In this document: positions 25,594 to 38,349 of the stretch, one piece after another
Layout of the letters: every line of letters starts with the position of its first letter
Position numbering within the stretch: the first letter of the stretch is position 1
NCBI GenBank assembly: GCA_947095535.1
Contig: OX352774.1
Coordinates: 32,194,496-32,258,495, forward strand
Reading direction: 5' to 3'
Length of the DNA: 64,000 bases
Source of the DNA: Poecilobothrus nobilitatus
Taxonomy: Eukaryota > Arthropoda > Insecta > Diptera > Dolichopodidae
Notes under the pieces: model-generated
Seen by the model: the letters and a program-made list of their open reading frames with translations, nothing else
Databases searched by the model: none
What the model was told of the DNA's origin: nothing
Program-made: the position numbers and the translations under genes

Positions 25594-25768
25594 ATTTTTT
25601 TTTAAATACATTTCTCTGCCACATAAATGTGGACAGGAAGTTACACAGCTTTTCCTGTTCAGGCATGGCTGTAAATGTCCTAAGGAGAAATAACTCTTAT
25701 GGCGTGTGTGGGATTCGAACCCAGAGCGTCTTTTATACCCTCTTACCCACTAGGTCATCCAGGCCCCC
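25594..25768 (-). mobile_element. tRNA-derived SINE (family A), copy 2
   Basis: On the minus strand the head starts at 25768 with GGGGGCCTGGATGACCTAG. The A-box is ATGACCTAGTGGGTAAGAG (near 25742-25760) and the B-box is a perfect GGTTCGAATCC (25711-25721). The body and A-rich tail (near 25594-25608) match copy 1. The internal promoter here is better preserved than in copy 1. The tRNA of origin is not identifiable by eye. Confidence 0.85.
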
Positions 25769-26253
25769 TATATAAAGTTTTCCTAAATAATTTTTTTTCT
25801 GAACTATATATGTGAAATTTTTCTTCATCTCATAAGGACTTTAACTTTTTAACGATAACTTTCATCAATTTTTAAGAAACTATAAAAAAAAGGAAATACA
25901 AAAAAATTTTCTTGAATCTTTAATGTTTATGTCTAACGACAAATTTACAGAGATGTTTAAAAATTACGAATTTTCAATTTATGACTTCAAATAGGTTTTA
26001 AACAGCGCACCTCTTCTCAAAATTTTTAGGTAATGACTGAAAGCGTTTTAGAGATACGAAGAAGCCAAAATTTTACAAAATTATGATTTTAAATAACGGT
26101 AAATTTAAATACCAAATTGTAAAATAGTTATATAATTATTTATATTCATTTTTTAAGCTTAAAAAATATTCCACCGTGGGACGTTTTTAGATTGAAAAAC
26201 TATTGAGCAAAATTTGGGATATAAACATTTGAAAATATTGGACTTTATAGAAA

Positions 26254-26320
26254 GGAGTACGATGACTAGGAGTACGATGAGTAGTGCGATGAGTAGGAAG
26301 GAGTACGATGAGTAGTGCTA
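26254..26320 (+). repeat. Short minisatellite, unit near GAGTACGATGAGTAG
   Basis: About four imperfect units of GAGTACGATGA(G/C)TAG, with a variant GTGCGATGAGTAG unit and short spacers. No gene context. Confidence 0.75.
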
Positions 26321-27369
26321 CATAAAAATGTTAATTTTTTGTTATAATCAACATTAATTTTTTGAGGTTAAAATTTCATAGATCTGTCCTAAACGGTGTT
26401 GAAGTATTGTAAACCATCGGATGGATAAGAAACTAATAAACAAATCTTTAAAAATATTATGTGCTAAAAAATACAAAATATTGGTATAATCGAAATTAAT
26501 ATCGAATAACTCGGTAATTAATTTCGATTTTAGAAACTTTGTTCTGAGTATGTTTTCTATGTAGGTCTGTCTTAAAAACTACATTAAGTATATGGAATGA
26601 ATTGATTCATTTAATTTATCAGATAAAATAAATATTAAGTTAGAGTTCATAAATATTAAGTTGGAGTTCTGCAATATAACTTCACTTAATATGAAAAAAA
26701 AGAGCTCTATGGAATTCTCTTGTATAGAACTTAATTTAGATTAATACAACTGTACTGTTAGAATGAAAACTAGATTCATTCTAGATAGATTAGACTAGAA
26801 GATTCAGATAAAAAAAGTTTACATAAAATTATTTTAACTTTAAATCAACTTTGAAATTTATTGTCAATCATAAAAAAAAATCACAAGATTTTATAAATGA
26901 ACTTAAGTTGTCTATAAAACCCATCCGACATAATTTATTAAAACCATGTCCCAAAGAAATAAAACAAATGAATAAATTCCTTGTAATTGGAATACTCTTC
27001 AAAATTAAAATAATACATAAAAAAAAATTAATTGGGAGCATTTTTGTCCAATTGAATTCCCTAATGGGAAATTTTGTTCAATTATTTTTTCTTCCAAAAC
27101 AAAAGAAAATTAGAGGTGACGGATGCAATAATAAGTGAATAAGTTTCTGTTTTTGTTTTACATTTTTTATACATTAAAAAAATTTTTCTTTTTTTTGAAT
27201 AAAAAATTATTTGAAATAAATTTATTATGTCTGGCTCATAAATTAATATAAAATTGGAAGATATAAGAAGGAATTCTTAAAGAAATTTAAAGGATAAAAT
27301 AGAAGGACAAAATTTAACGTTGAAATTACAAATATTGGTTGAAACCCAAATTTTTAATTATTTTTGCAC

Positions 27370-27397
27370 TCATTACTAGCACTCTGGCTAGTAATGA
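27370..27397. repeat. Perfect 11-bp hairpin
   Basis: TCATTACTAGC, a 6-base loop ACTCTG, then GCTAGTAATGA. The stem has no mismatch. There is no T-tract right after it and no nearby gene, so its role is unknown. Confidence 0.8.
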
Positions 27398-27649
27398 TTA
27401 AGTTACCCGTTTTGTCGATTTGAATTCAATTGTCGAATTTGAAGTCATGAAATTGTTTTAGTTTAGTTAAAAGTTTTTGAGAGCAGTATGAAATGCTGTT
27501 TGTTTTAGATATTGTTCTTAAAAATTTTGGTATTTTAAAATTTGGGTTTTTCTAAAAATCTTCAGTGCTGTGGAAATTATTTTTGCCGAGGCGCAAAATG
27601 ATTTCAAATGACTAAATTTACAGTTGAGGTGCCGCTACATTGCGTAGAG

Positions 27650-27803
27650 AAATACAAAATCAGTTTTGGACGTTTTTTCCAGATTATGTTCGTATATTAT
27701 GATCCTATTATGTTCCAGATTATGTTTGTATTATGTACTTATATGCAAGGTTGTAGATTTATATAGGAAAGGAGAGCTTTTATATAGTTCTTTACAAAAT
27801 TAG
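27650..27803 (+). repeat. Dispersed repeat, degenerate copy (copy 2)
   Basis: GTTTTTTCCAGATTATG and AAGGAGAGCTTTTATATAG, TTCTTTACAAAATTAGGCCG resemble, in order, parts of the units at 10376-10505. It is diverged and assigned only by eye. Confidence 0.35.
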
Positions 27804-28636
27804 GCCGTTGAAATTTAAAAATAAAATAAAATAGAAAAAGATTTTAATGAATATTGTATTTTTAAAATCATTTTTTTCGTTTTTACCTTACTTTGGGGTG
27901 CCCAAAACAAATTTAAAAAAAAAAGAAAAGAAAGATCTGGGCGCCCAAAAGGAAGATTTTAAAAAACAAGATTTCGTAGATAACCCAAGGTCTGTCCTAT
28001 TAAAAATATGGGTATTTTAATTGTTTTAATGGTTTTAAGAACTGCGTTCTATTTCATTTAAATCTCATGTTCTTTTGTGTTTTGTAAAAAAATTAGTGCC
28101 CTTCATATTATTAACAAAATACAAAGAAATATATTTTTTGTTAGAAATACAAAAAATAACTAATAGATAGATATGTTTTAAAATTTTAACAAGAACATTT
28201 TTAATTTGATTAAAAATATAATTTAAAGGATGAAAACAAAATGATATTTAAACAAAAAAAATTCCTTCCAAAATGTGAAAGTAAAAGAAAATTCGAAAAA
28301 AAAACAATCAATTTACTAATAGCATTTAAAAAAACGATTTCTGTTTTCAGAAATTTAATTTTTTGTTTGAAACTAAACTTTCACCTTTTATTAAATCTTT
28401 AATTGTAGACACACCTGAGTAAATTCCTTATCTTTTTAGTATATTTTCAAAAAAATATTTATAAAACCTGCTTATTATATTAAATAAGATTGACCTTGTC
28501 CGTTTCTCTGTCTGTCTCCTTGATAACAAACAAGATTTTCTGTGCAAACTATAGGTCGTTAATACAAATAACATTACAATTCAAAATTATTTTTGTAAAT
28601 TAATTATTATTTAATTATTAAGTATTATTTTATCTG

Positions 28637-28704
28637 ACTAATGGGGTAGTGATGAAATTTTGCCTTTTTAATCGAAAGGTTTTGGCTTCAAAGTCCGTTC
28701 CAAA
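28637..28704 (+). other. tRNA-like relic
   Basis: ACTAATGGGGTAGTGATG resembles a tRNA A-box region and GGCTTCAAAGTCC resembles a B-box, at tRNA-like spacing (about 30 bases between them). Stems do not pair convincingly, so it would be a degenerate SINE head or tRNA pseudogene. Confidence 0.3.
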
Positions 28705-31700
28705 TCATATCAAATACAAGTATTCAAATTTTATGTCGTAATGTGAACCAATGTATGTGTATTGTGTAGTATGTATAGTATGTAGAAAGGCCAAATTTCT
28801 TATTTTATGGACATTTAGACTCTTGAGATTAATTCTAGTTTTAAAACACAAAAACAAGTTCAAGCAAAGACTTTTCTTAACTAAATTGCATTCCTCTAAA
28901 ATTGACGAACCTATTATTCCAAATAAAAAAACAAATTAATAAAAAACTGCAATTCTGACAAGAAAATTACCGCAATTTCAGAATGTTTAAAAAAAATTGT
29001 TCGGCTTTTAAAAGTGCTTTGCTTTTGTTGTTTTAAAGTAGATTAATTTCTTTTTGTTTATTGTTATTTGTATTTTTGTTTTTATTGTAAAAAGGATTTG
29101 ATAAAGCAATTTATTCGGTATTATCCCATTTAAACTCTTATTTTTATCTTTTATTTTGATTATAAAAATAAATGTGAATGACCTAAAAGTTAAGTCATCG
29201 GTATAAGGCAAAATTTAATTAATATATATAATAACGATAAATTGATTCAAATCCTTTTCGTCATTAATAATATGTCCTTTGTCTTTAGAGAAATAAATTT
29301 ATTTACTTTTGAAAATGTTGTGTTATTGATAAACGAATAATGAAAAAAATTTACTAATAATGTTTTAAATGTATTTTAAGTTACAAGATAATCAAAAATC
29401 AACAAGAAAACTTAAAATACCTCGGTATATTTGCGAATTTTTTCCTTCTTAAATCAGCTCAGAATAAAAGGATAAGTGGAATACTATAAAGCAGTATACT
29501 GGTTTTGGAATAGGAAAAGTGTGTGAATGAAGGTTTTATTAAATACGAATCCTTGCCTTGCCGTTCCTTGCCTTTTTGTACATTATATTGGTGGTGGTAA
29601 TGTATTCAACAATTAAGAAATTACATGTACTTATCAGTTTCAAAAATTTTATAGAGATCATTTAGAAAAATAAACATTATATAAAGCACTATATAAAACC
29701 AAACGATTTTGATGGCGAACATTTTCCAACAGACAATAAAAACAATTTAGAATTGTGGCTAGTTTTTGCCACAAAATTTGTATTTTTTTTAGAATTTTTC
29801 TATGAAGAAAAATATGAATAATTAAGAGGCTCTTTTTAATGAACTCTATATAATTAAGAACTCTATATAATTAAAAAGAAAGTCGTTAACACAATGTGCA
29901 AAAATATAATGGTACCGCTTCAATCTTTGTGTCTTACTTTAAATAAAGTTTTACTGGCTCCAAGTTATTAACAAGCATCTAAAAATAGCAAATTTTAATT
30001 TTTGTTACCTCTAGAGGCATTTTTTGTTATCTACCTTATGCTAATTTTCAAAGATTTTTTTCCCCCTAAAAATGTCAAGATTTTGACTAAAAGTGTCCCA
30101 AAGATGACGATCTATATGATCAATTTAAATACTAAATAGAAAACAATTCTATACTTTTTATAATGACTTATAAAGATTACAATATTTTTTGTTATTTGAT
30201 ATTTTTAAATTTTAAATATATTCATTACAACTTATGAAATATAAATATTTAGAAATAGGGCTTTAATTTGGTAAATGGGGTGGTGGGAATAGTGATATAA
30301 AAAAGTTGTTCCAGAAAATCAATTTTTTATAAGCCTAACCTGGTTAAAGCCTGGTTAAAATTCCATTCCTTCATCTTAAAATTTGTAGAAGTTTAACAGA
30401 CGGATTGACGGATATAGAAACTAATGAATTAATGAATTTTCTTTTATATTTGAGAAAATCATATATTAAGATAAGAAAAGGGTTTTACAAAATTTTAAAA
30501 TATAATGTTGAGATTTTGCTTTTCCAAAATCGAAAAACAATCAAAAATCTTCAGTTGAATATTCATAAAATTCATATTAGCTAATAAGGGAGAAATGGAT
30601 GTTAAATTTATTTTAAATTTTGATTTAATTTTATAAAAAATTTCACGAAATTTATTTTAAAGTAAAAACATTATCATAAAAATGAGTAGTAGCTTACATT
30701 GTAGTATGAGTAGGTAGTTCAAAAATAATTTTTTTTTATAAATAGCTAATTAAAAAATTTTTAACTTAATTAAATCTCAAATTGTGTAACTATGGCCACC
30801 CCACCTACATTTTTCCATAGAAATTTTTTATTACTTGGTCTAATTACGTAACAACAATCGTCATTTAAAAAAAAATCAGCTGTCTCCACCACAGAACGGA
30901 CCGCCATACCCGAGAAGTACAATGCCAAAATTTATAGAATTTTTACATAATAATTTATATCAAAGCAAAATAACTTCTAATAATTTAACAACATTTTGTT
31001 TTATTCAATAACAATAATAAGCAATGAAATCGTAAAAATATATGTGCATTCATTCATACATACATACATCCATACATTATTACGTAATGTACATGATTTT
31101 TTTTTCATTCAAAAATTTAGAAGTAAAAAATAATAAAAACTGTAAACAAATACAAAACAAACATAAAATTAATATTGAATCTACTAACAAAAATTTTACC
31201 GTTTTAATTTTATGTCATGAACAAAAGAATAATATGTATAGATATAAGTATGTATATAAATTTTTAGAGATATAAAAACAAAACTAAAAAAATTTCAATA
31301 TAAATTCATATGGAGTGTTTATGTATGAAATTTGGACAAAAATTAAATAAAAGTTAAAGTTAGTCGGATCAAAAAATGTTCTATGGCAAAGTTGTTGATC
31401 TTTACTTGTGTAACAACTTTTCTTAATAATTTTTCTTATAAAATTTTGCTGTTTACGAAATATTTATTAAAAAACTTAAAAAGTACACTAGTAAACCACC
31501 ACTTGCGGTTGTTCGATTTGCTCCAAAAGCTTATCAATCCGAGATATTTACGTCAAAACCTTAAATATGAAATTACAAAAACTTCCGCTCAGTCGTTTAA
31601 GCTGTACACGTGCCCACAGACATACCCACACACACACAGACAGACATCATGCTAAAAAAAAATGTTCAGCCTTCTCCACAGTAGTGCATATTTGGCAAAA

Positions 31701-33178
31701 CCTCGAGTACAAATTTTTAGTATGAAAACAATACCTACCTTATACATTAATGTAGGCAGTCGGTAAAAAAATATTCTTTTCTTTAAAAATTAAACAACAT
31801 TGAAATATTCATTTAAGTTCATATACATAGGCACATAGATTGCTTTTATATAAAAAATATATTAATTTTCAAAAAAATTATTTGAAATATTACAATCGTT
31901 ATTTTTACAATAAATTATTAACTACCAAACTCAATATTTTCAAACAATTTTCCAAATAATTGAAAATTTCCATACCCATAATAAGACGAAAAATTCACAA
32001 ACCCTATCAGACGTAGCCACCATAATTAATAAATAATTAAAAGAAAAAAAAAAAAACTTTTGTTTTCATATTTTTTTTGTTCTGTCCCTATTAACTCAGG
32101 GACAAACATTCAATATTTTTAATTATTATTAAAACCTTTAGTTTCATCCTTCTACAAAATATATCGTAATTTTTTCAAATATTGTCCCATTCTGTTTGAC
32201 TTACTTTAAATTAACAAATAAAATAAAAGAACTTAAAGCAATCCATGTGGAAGTACATAAAAGTCCCATTAAAAAGTTTTTCATTTTTAACAAGAACAAA
32301 AAAAAAAAAAAATATTCCAGTAAAATAAGGAAAAAAAATTTTGTGTTTTTGTTTTTTTTACATAAACTCACTTTGGTGCACTTATGGTCTCTGTACTGTG
32401 TATTTTTAATTACGGTCACAGATTTTATTCAATATTCTTTACATAAAATTTAATTTTGAAAATTAACAGGAAAAAAGTTCTTTCTATTCTTATAAAAAAA
32501 AAGTTCTTTATTGGATCAAAAGTTATTGTATTTTAAGAAATCATCGGAGGATGAACTGTTTTTATCAACTGAAAGTTAATAAAATTTATTTCATTTGTTA
32601 TATAAATAAAAAAAACATTGAAAATTGTTCACCCATCCATTTGTTATTTAAAAATTACTAAATGTCATTCATTTTTTTTTAATTAATTTTTTTTCTGTTT
32701 TCTAGAGCTAAGCTAAGCTTCTGAAAAATAATCAACAATCAAAAAATAATTATGAAAATATGTCGTATTCCCTTCTTTCTAGTTTCATCGCACATAAAAT
32801 GTAAAAAAAAATTATAAGTTAGAGTAAGATGAGGAAAAACTAAACACCATAACTTTGCATATTGATGTTGGTATGATGACAGACCACCTGAATTTATTTC
32901 TTTTTTAATTGGAATTAAAACCCATGATTAAAAGAAATTAAAAAGCTTTTGAATTGGAATTAAAACTCCAAATATTTTCTTTTTGTATTAAAAGAAGAGT
33001 GTAGCATGGAAATCAATGAGACAAGTAAAAACCTAATTAAGAGGAGGATTTTACACATGTTTTCAAAGTCACAGTTTCAATAATTTGCTTAGCGACAGCG
33101 CACTTATTTTAAATTTTATTTATTTAAAATAAATACGATTTAGTTGATTTTTTCAAGTGAAGTGAATTAATCAATATG

Positions 33179-33250
33179 ACCCAGCCGAGATTTAAACCCG
33201 AGATCCCCTGTATGAAAGGTTGGTGTCTTAACCGCTACAACATTAGCTTT
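33179..33250 (-). mobile_element. tRNA-like SINE head or tRNA pseudogene
   Basis: The minus strand reads GTTGTAGCGGTTAAGACACC (A-box region, near 33222-33241), then an anticodon-arm-like stretch. A B-box-like GGGTTTAAATCTC (near 33188-33200) follows inside CTCGGGTTTAAATCTCGG. The layout matches a tRNA head, but the B-box departs from GGTTCGANTCC. What follows on the minus strand is AT-rich and has no clear tail. Confidence 0.45.
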
Positions 33251-34253
33251 ATACAGAATTATACGCTTTTCAAGTGAAACTCCATAGTAAAATGAAATAC
33301 AGCCAAATAATAATTCTGTCGAATGATAGTATAAATAGACAAATTACATCCAGTCAAATGAAATACAGGTTTATGACGGTAGTATATTATATGATAGGTT
33401 TATGATGCCGTATAGACAACTATACAAACTTTTATTAAAATAGACTATAATACCTTTTTGAAATGGAATTTAATCCCACGATCTAATGGAATGAAAAACT
33501 GGGCTTCAATTCCAGAGACAGAGATATTTCTTCAAAATATATAAGAGGCGCTCCATTTACAATTGATTTTCTCTAAACGATTTAGAATAGCTACAAAATT
33601 TAGATCAAAATCTACATCTACTTTAAACGATCAAAATACTTACACAGTACTGCAATAAAATAGAATAGTTACAGACACAATAGGATAGTTACCAGTATCT
33701 GTTCAAATAAATTTTTAATTTGTTTTTATTTTTACACCGCAATTTCAGTGGTTGTAAATAAAGTTTTACACTTATCATAATATGCAATGTAAAAATTATA
33801 AAAACAATCCAATACCTATATAAAAAAAATCGAAAAAATTGATTTTAAATATTTCGTTTTTTTCCTGCCTTTTGCAATGTAAAATTTTTATATACGTATG
33901 TTCCAATAAAGTACTCGTATAATATTTATAAATTTTCATAAATTTTATTAAGGTCTAAAATTAATAGGATGCCACTACAGAATTTTAATAAAACCGAGTT
34001 TATTTCATTTCCAATTAGAAAATAAAGCCAGAAATTGTTTTCACTTTTAGGCTTTATTTTCATTTTGACATAATGAAAATAAAGTCAAAGTCAGTTCTCA
34101 TTAAAGAATAATATTTAAAATGAAAATAAATCTCAAATTTTGTCCACAGTTATTTAGAATTAAAAATTAAATGTTTTTTTTTTTGGCTTGGCATGGAATG
34201 ATACTCCATTCTAAAACCTTTCATATACATAATTTTATATGTATATTCTGGTA

Positions 34254-35828
34254 AAAAACGAGGAAGAATACAGTTGACTTTGTCAACTCTTAGATACCCG
34301 TACGAACCGTTAGTATGTTCACAGCCACTCTGCTTACAATATTATTTTTTTAATATTTTAGTATTTTAAAATAATTTGGGTGAATTTTATAATTTCTAGA
34401 ACTATGGGTTCTACATATATTCAAACTATATGTTTATATGTACATTCTTCAAAAGCAGATTCTAACCTTCCACATAACGATTATCAATCCAAAACTTTTT
34501 CAAATATTCTATAGTACCATTTAATACTATAAGCGGTAAATGTATATTAAATTTACTTAGTACAAAATAATAAATATAATTTTAAATATTATATTATATT
34601 ATATTTAAATATTCCATTGACAGAATAATTTCTTATAAGTACAATAAAATACATATGTGTATGTAAATACATCTATACTCTTATCATTCATTCACTAGTG
34701 ACATATACGATATGTAAATAAACATGATATTATATAAGTATGTATATATATCAATATCATATAAATAAAAATTCTTCAAGCAACCGTTATGTTGTTTATT
34801 TAATTACATTTTTTTGTACTACGCATTATATCCTCAACAATTTCAAATTATCGAGTAAAACAAAATGGAAAAAATTCGTTAATGAAATTTGTTAGAAAAT
34901 TTGAAAAAATCAAGTAACACTTTCATCAATTATAAAGTAACCCTATATTATTAAAAAAAGTTGTTAACAGAAATAAAAATATAATGTTGGAGCTTTAATT
35001 TTTGTGTATTACTTCAAAAAAATTTTAACAGGTGTTCAAGTTACAGGTGTTTAAAAATAGGAAATTTTCAAATTTTGACCCCTTACAGCTCCTAAACGGG
35101 GGGTGATACAAAACAAATTTCTGAAATGACTCATACTAATTTTCAAAGATCTAACTTTTGTCAAAATTTCAAGTTTCCAACTTTAACCGTTTAGAAGATG
35201 AAGGGGTTAAAGAATTTTGCAAAATTTGAGTTTCGCATAACGGTAAATTAAGACACCGTATGCCAAAAATATATATTTATTGTATATATACTTTTAAAGC
35301 TAATGAAAGTAGTAATCGTTTGGCGTTTTCAAAATGAAGATATGCCTTATACAACTTGTGCTATAACAATTTAAATATAGAGCTTTTTTGAACCTTTGGG
35401 GAGCTGTAGCTCCGTAACGGGTGGGGCTACAAAAAAAAGTTATTAAAAATAAAATTAATATTTTTGTGAGATCTATCAGTAGTTAAAATTTCATAGCTCT
35501 ATTGCAAAAAAAATGTGGAGATCTAAAAGTTAGGTGTTCGAGAGCTACCCTAAGGCTTGGTCCAAACTCCACCAAAAAAAATAGGGAACCTACAAATTAC
35601 TCCCAAAATATTTTGTGTAAATTTCAAGATTCTAGCTTTCTTAGTTTTTGAGTTAGCGTGCTGACGGACGGACGGACGGACGGACGGACGGACATTGCTC
35701 AAAAGTCTTAGAATTTTTTTCTGATCCGATCCATACCTTTGAAGGTGTATCTAGCTCGCTTATTTCGAGGTGTTACAAACGGAGGAGTAATTTTATTATA
35801 CCCGATCCTATCGTACGGGTATAAAAAT
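34254..35828 (-). mobile_element. 1.58-kb non-coding element with GTCC run, copy B
   Basis: Inverted copy of 8045-9628. Its terminal motif is better preserved: TATACCCGTACGATAGG reading inward from 35823 on the minus strand, and GATACCCGTACGAACC at 34293-34308 on the plus strand. The two ends therefore share ATACCCGTACGA as short inverted repeats. The GGAC run (35663-35693) is longer than in copy A. A small perfect inverted repeat, GTTGACTTTGTCAAC, lies near 34274-34288. It is non-coding. Confidence 0.75.
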
Positions 35829-37071
35829 GTGTAATCCTGATTTTCTAAGCAAATCAAAAATCTAACACACAGATAATACAAATTATTGTTGGGATATATC
35901 TAGGTACATGTACCAAATCAAAAAGTGCAAATTTAAAAAAAAGTTAATTTTTAAAATGGAATTAAGGGTAAGGTTTAAAAAATATGATGTTTTGCTTTAT
36001 TTCTTATATAACAGAGAAATTTAAATCCAATTTAGTTTTATTGCATTTGGTTTAATTTCAGGTCCCATAATTATTTTGTCAACAAATTTGTTTTTATTTA
36101 AAGTCATATGCATTGTCATACTACTAGTCATATATTTGTAAACAGTTACAATATACACACAAGCATAAATAATTATAGTAATAGCAGCTGGTAGGTACTA
36201 CTTAAATTTACTTTGATGACTTCTACTTACTTTGTAGTGAGACAAAGTGTCAAAATGATGCTAAGAACGTGTATATATGTATTTATGTAATAATAAAAAG
36301 AAATTTTGAATAGTGCAAATATACATACATATTTGTTTAAAAATCCAATTAAATTTGAAGCCACTAATTAAAATGTTTTCTTATGGAAATATTTTCAAAT
36401 TTTTAACAATTTATAAGTGAATTTACTTTCCAAGATAATAAAAAGTTTTTGTTTTTGTGGATTTGTAATTTAAAATTCTTAAAATAATTTTATAAAAGAA
36501 AAGAAGACAAAATGTGTATAAAAGTTGTATTTTTTTAATGAAATTTATATGGGTTTTATTTTATACCACTAGTAGTTGGTTATAACCCATATGGTTAAAT
36601 TGAATAGAAAGGTGGAAATTTTTTGTGATTAAAAAGAAACTAAAATAAACTTTTTTGTTAATTAATCCGATAGATTAACTATCAAAATAATATGGGTAGA
36701 AAAAAAAAAAATTCATAATTTTTTTTATATAAAAGAGAATAATTATGCTAGCAGGTACTGTTTTAATGTTTTTGGTACTACTTTAGTAGGGGTTACTATC
36801 CCAAGACTGTATTTCATTTGCCTGTATTCCCCCTGCTTTCGGTAATGTCGTTTGTGCTGAAAACATCAAAAATCCCATTGTCATCAAATTTTCGGTTATG
36901 CAGTTGACAAGCGTCAATCTTTCTGTTATACAAAAAAGTCAAATTTGTGTCACAACACAAAAATATCAGTCAAATTTATACAAATTTGTGGTAAAAAATT
37001 TATAATTAGTTGTTAATTGTTATTTGGTGTGAACAGTACAAAAGGAGAAATATAAATATATTTTTGTTGAA

Positions 37072-37097
37072 ATGGATTCTGATTCTGAAATAAAAGT
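37072..37097 (+). CDS. Possible first coding exon of a truncated gene (MDSDSEIK...)
   Basis: ATG at 37072 has a good start context (GAAATGG) and begins MDSDSEIK. The exon ends at a consensus donor GT|GTAAGT (37098), and a pyrimidine-rich acceptor TTTTCTTTTTCAATTTAG ends at 37199. Joining them gives the frame MDSDSEIKVWSFLSLFYIN and then a stop at 37231, inside the mobile-element-like text that starts near 37229. The intron would be 102 bp. I do not recognise the protein. Either a gene whose second exon was interrupted by an insertion, or a chance arrangement; splice signals are the only support. Confidence 0.3.
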
Positions 37098-37199
37098 GTA
37101 AGTAGTAGGTATTTTTTCTTGTGAAATTTTAATTATATTTTGAAACATAAAAAAATAATAAAAATAAAATATAAGTAATCGTTTTCTTTTTCAATTTAG

Positions 37200-37233
37200 A
37201 TGGTCGTTCTTATCGTTATTCTACATAAACTAG
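37200..37233 (+). pseudogene. Possible second exon cut short by a mobile-element fragment
   Basis: Continuation of the candidate at 37072-37097 after the acceptor at 37199. Eleven codons are read before a TAG that lies in the ACTAGCAAAAGTACCCGG sequence of an inserted element. The original downstream coding sequence is not seen after the element-like region, and the assembly gap begins at 38150. Confidence 0.25.
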
Positions 37234-37875
37234 CAAAAGTACCCGGCGTTGCCCGGAGTAATTTTTTGGCTTTATGAAATAAACATTATTAAGTTTTATT
37301 TTTGTGTTAATATAATTTAATATAGTTCACGTATTACTATGCATTTACAGATGCTGGTAGTTAATATTTTAAATTTTATTACATTTAATTACATTTCAAT
37401 CAATTTTCTTTAGCAAATTAAATAAACAGAACGAAGAATATTAGAGACAATTCGTTTACAAAAAATCTTTAAAGGAATTAGTAATCTATTGAGTATACTA
37501 TAAGGACGAAGTTAGTTTTCACAATATATTATTCATTAATACCGAAACATAAATCGCATTTCAATTATAAAAATCCATAATGTAATACATTTTTTTTTTT
37601 TGTAAGTAATGCCACTTCATGTTTTTATGAATTATCCTTTTAAGCACATTTTGAAAAATTTGCTATTAGTTTCATTCTGTCCGTCCGTATGTTTACAAAA
37701 CTTATACATTGTTTACACTATTTAATAAAGAGCAATGTAATATTAACCATGCATAAGTCTCTTAAAAATGCAATAGGCTCACCGTTACAGCTCCTACAAC
37801 ACCTACAGCTCTTCAATCAAATCTTCTTTTCAAATGTATATATCTCCGCTTCTGTTTAACGTATTTTTAATATAA
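37229..37875 (+). mobile_element. Unclassified mobile-element remnant
   Basis: It begins with ACTAGCAAAAGTACCCGG, GTTGCCCGG, a GC-rich snap-back (CCCGGCGTTGCCCGG) standing out from the AT-rich surroundings. From memory, similar CCCGGCGTTGCCCGGG text occurs at the ends of dispersed insect repeats. It is followed by AT-rich DNA, a CTGTCCGTCCGTATG motif near 37676-37690, and ATATATCTCCGCTTCTG near 37836-37855. No reverse transcriptase or transposase frame is visible. The right boundary is a guess. Confidence 0.45.
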
Positions 37876-38149
37876 AAATAATTATGTATTATGTTTTCAA
37901 ACTGATATTGAATAAGACTAAAAATATGTGTAATAACTGTAAATGGATAAAAATGTAACGTTTTCTGTTCTTTAAATATGTTATGTACTCATTTTTGATT
38001 AAATACTGTACAAAAATGTGAATATGTACAATGATTTTTTTTGATGATTTTTTTTTGATTTTCAATGAATTTTTTTGAGAAACATATTACCTATACACAT
38101 ACATCTTATATATGCACACCACATGTTGATAAAGAATTCTTGAATGATG

Positions 38150-38349
38150 NNNNNNNNNNNNNNNNNNNNNNNNNNNNNNNNNNNNNNNNNNNNNNNNNNN
38201 NNNNNNNNNNNNNNNNNNNNNNNNNNNNNNNNNNNNNNNNNNNNNNNNNNNNNNNNNNNNNNNNNNNNNNNNNNNNNNNNNNNNNNNNNNNNNNNNNNNN
38301 NNNNNNNNNNNNNNNNNNNNNNNNNNNNNNNNNNNNNNNNNNNNNNNNN
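38150..38349. other. Assembly gap of exactly 200 Ns
   Basis: 200 consecutive Ns, a fixed-size scaffolding placeholder. The left flank (to 38149) is not satellite; the right flank starts directly inside a satellite monomer at its A tract. The left border of the array is therefore missing, and the real gap size is unknown. Confidence 0.99.

Larger units (their letters stand above)
22806..37071. other. Region 5' of the RASD-like exon: intron or upstream DNA, no gene seen
   Basis: The missing start-codon exon of the RASD-like gene should lie to the right, so much of this is probably its first intron. I see only mobile-element and simple-repeat features, listed separately, plus homopolymer tracts. 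A patch near 31370-31700 with a (CA)n run and CAGACAGACATC text looks like the end of a degraded element, but I cannot assign it. Short open frames here have no recognisable domains. Confidence 0.6.

Noticed and set aside
26851..27138. 95-codon plus-strand open frame (MKFIVNHKKK...)
   Set aside because: Lys/Ile/Phe composition follows AT content; no recognisable motif or neighbouring gene structure.
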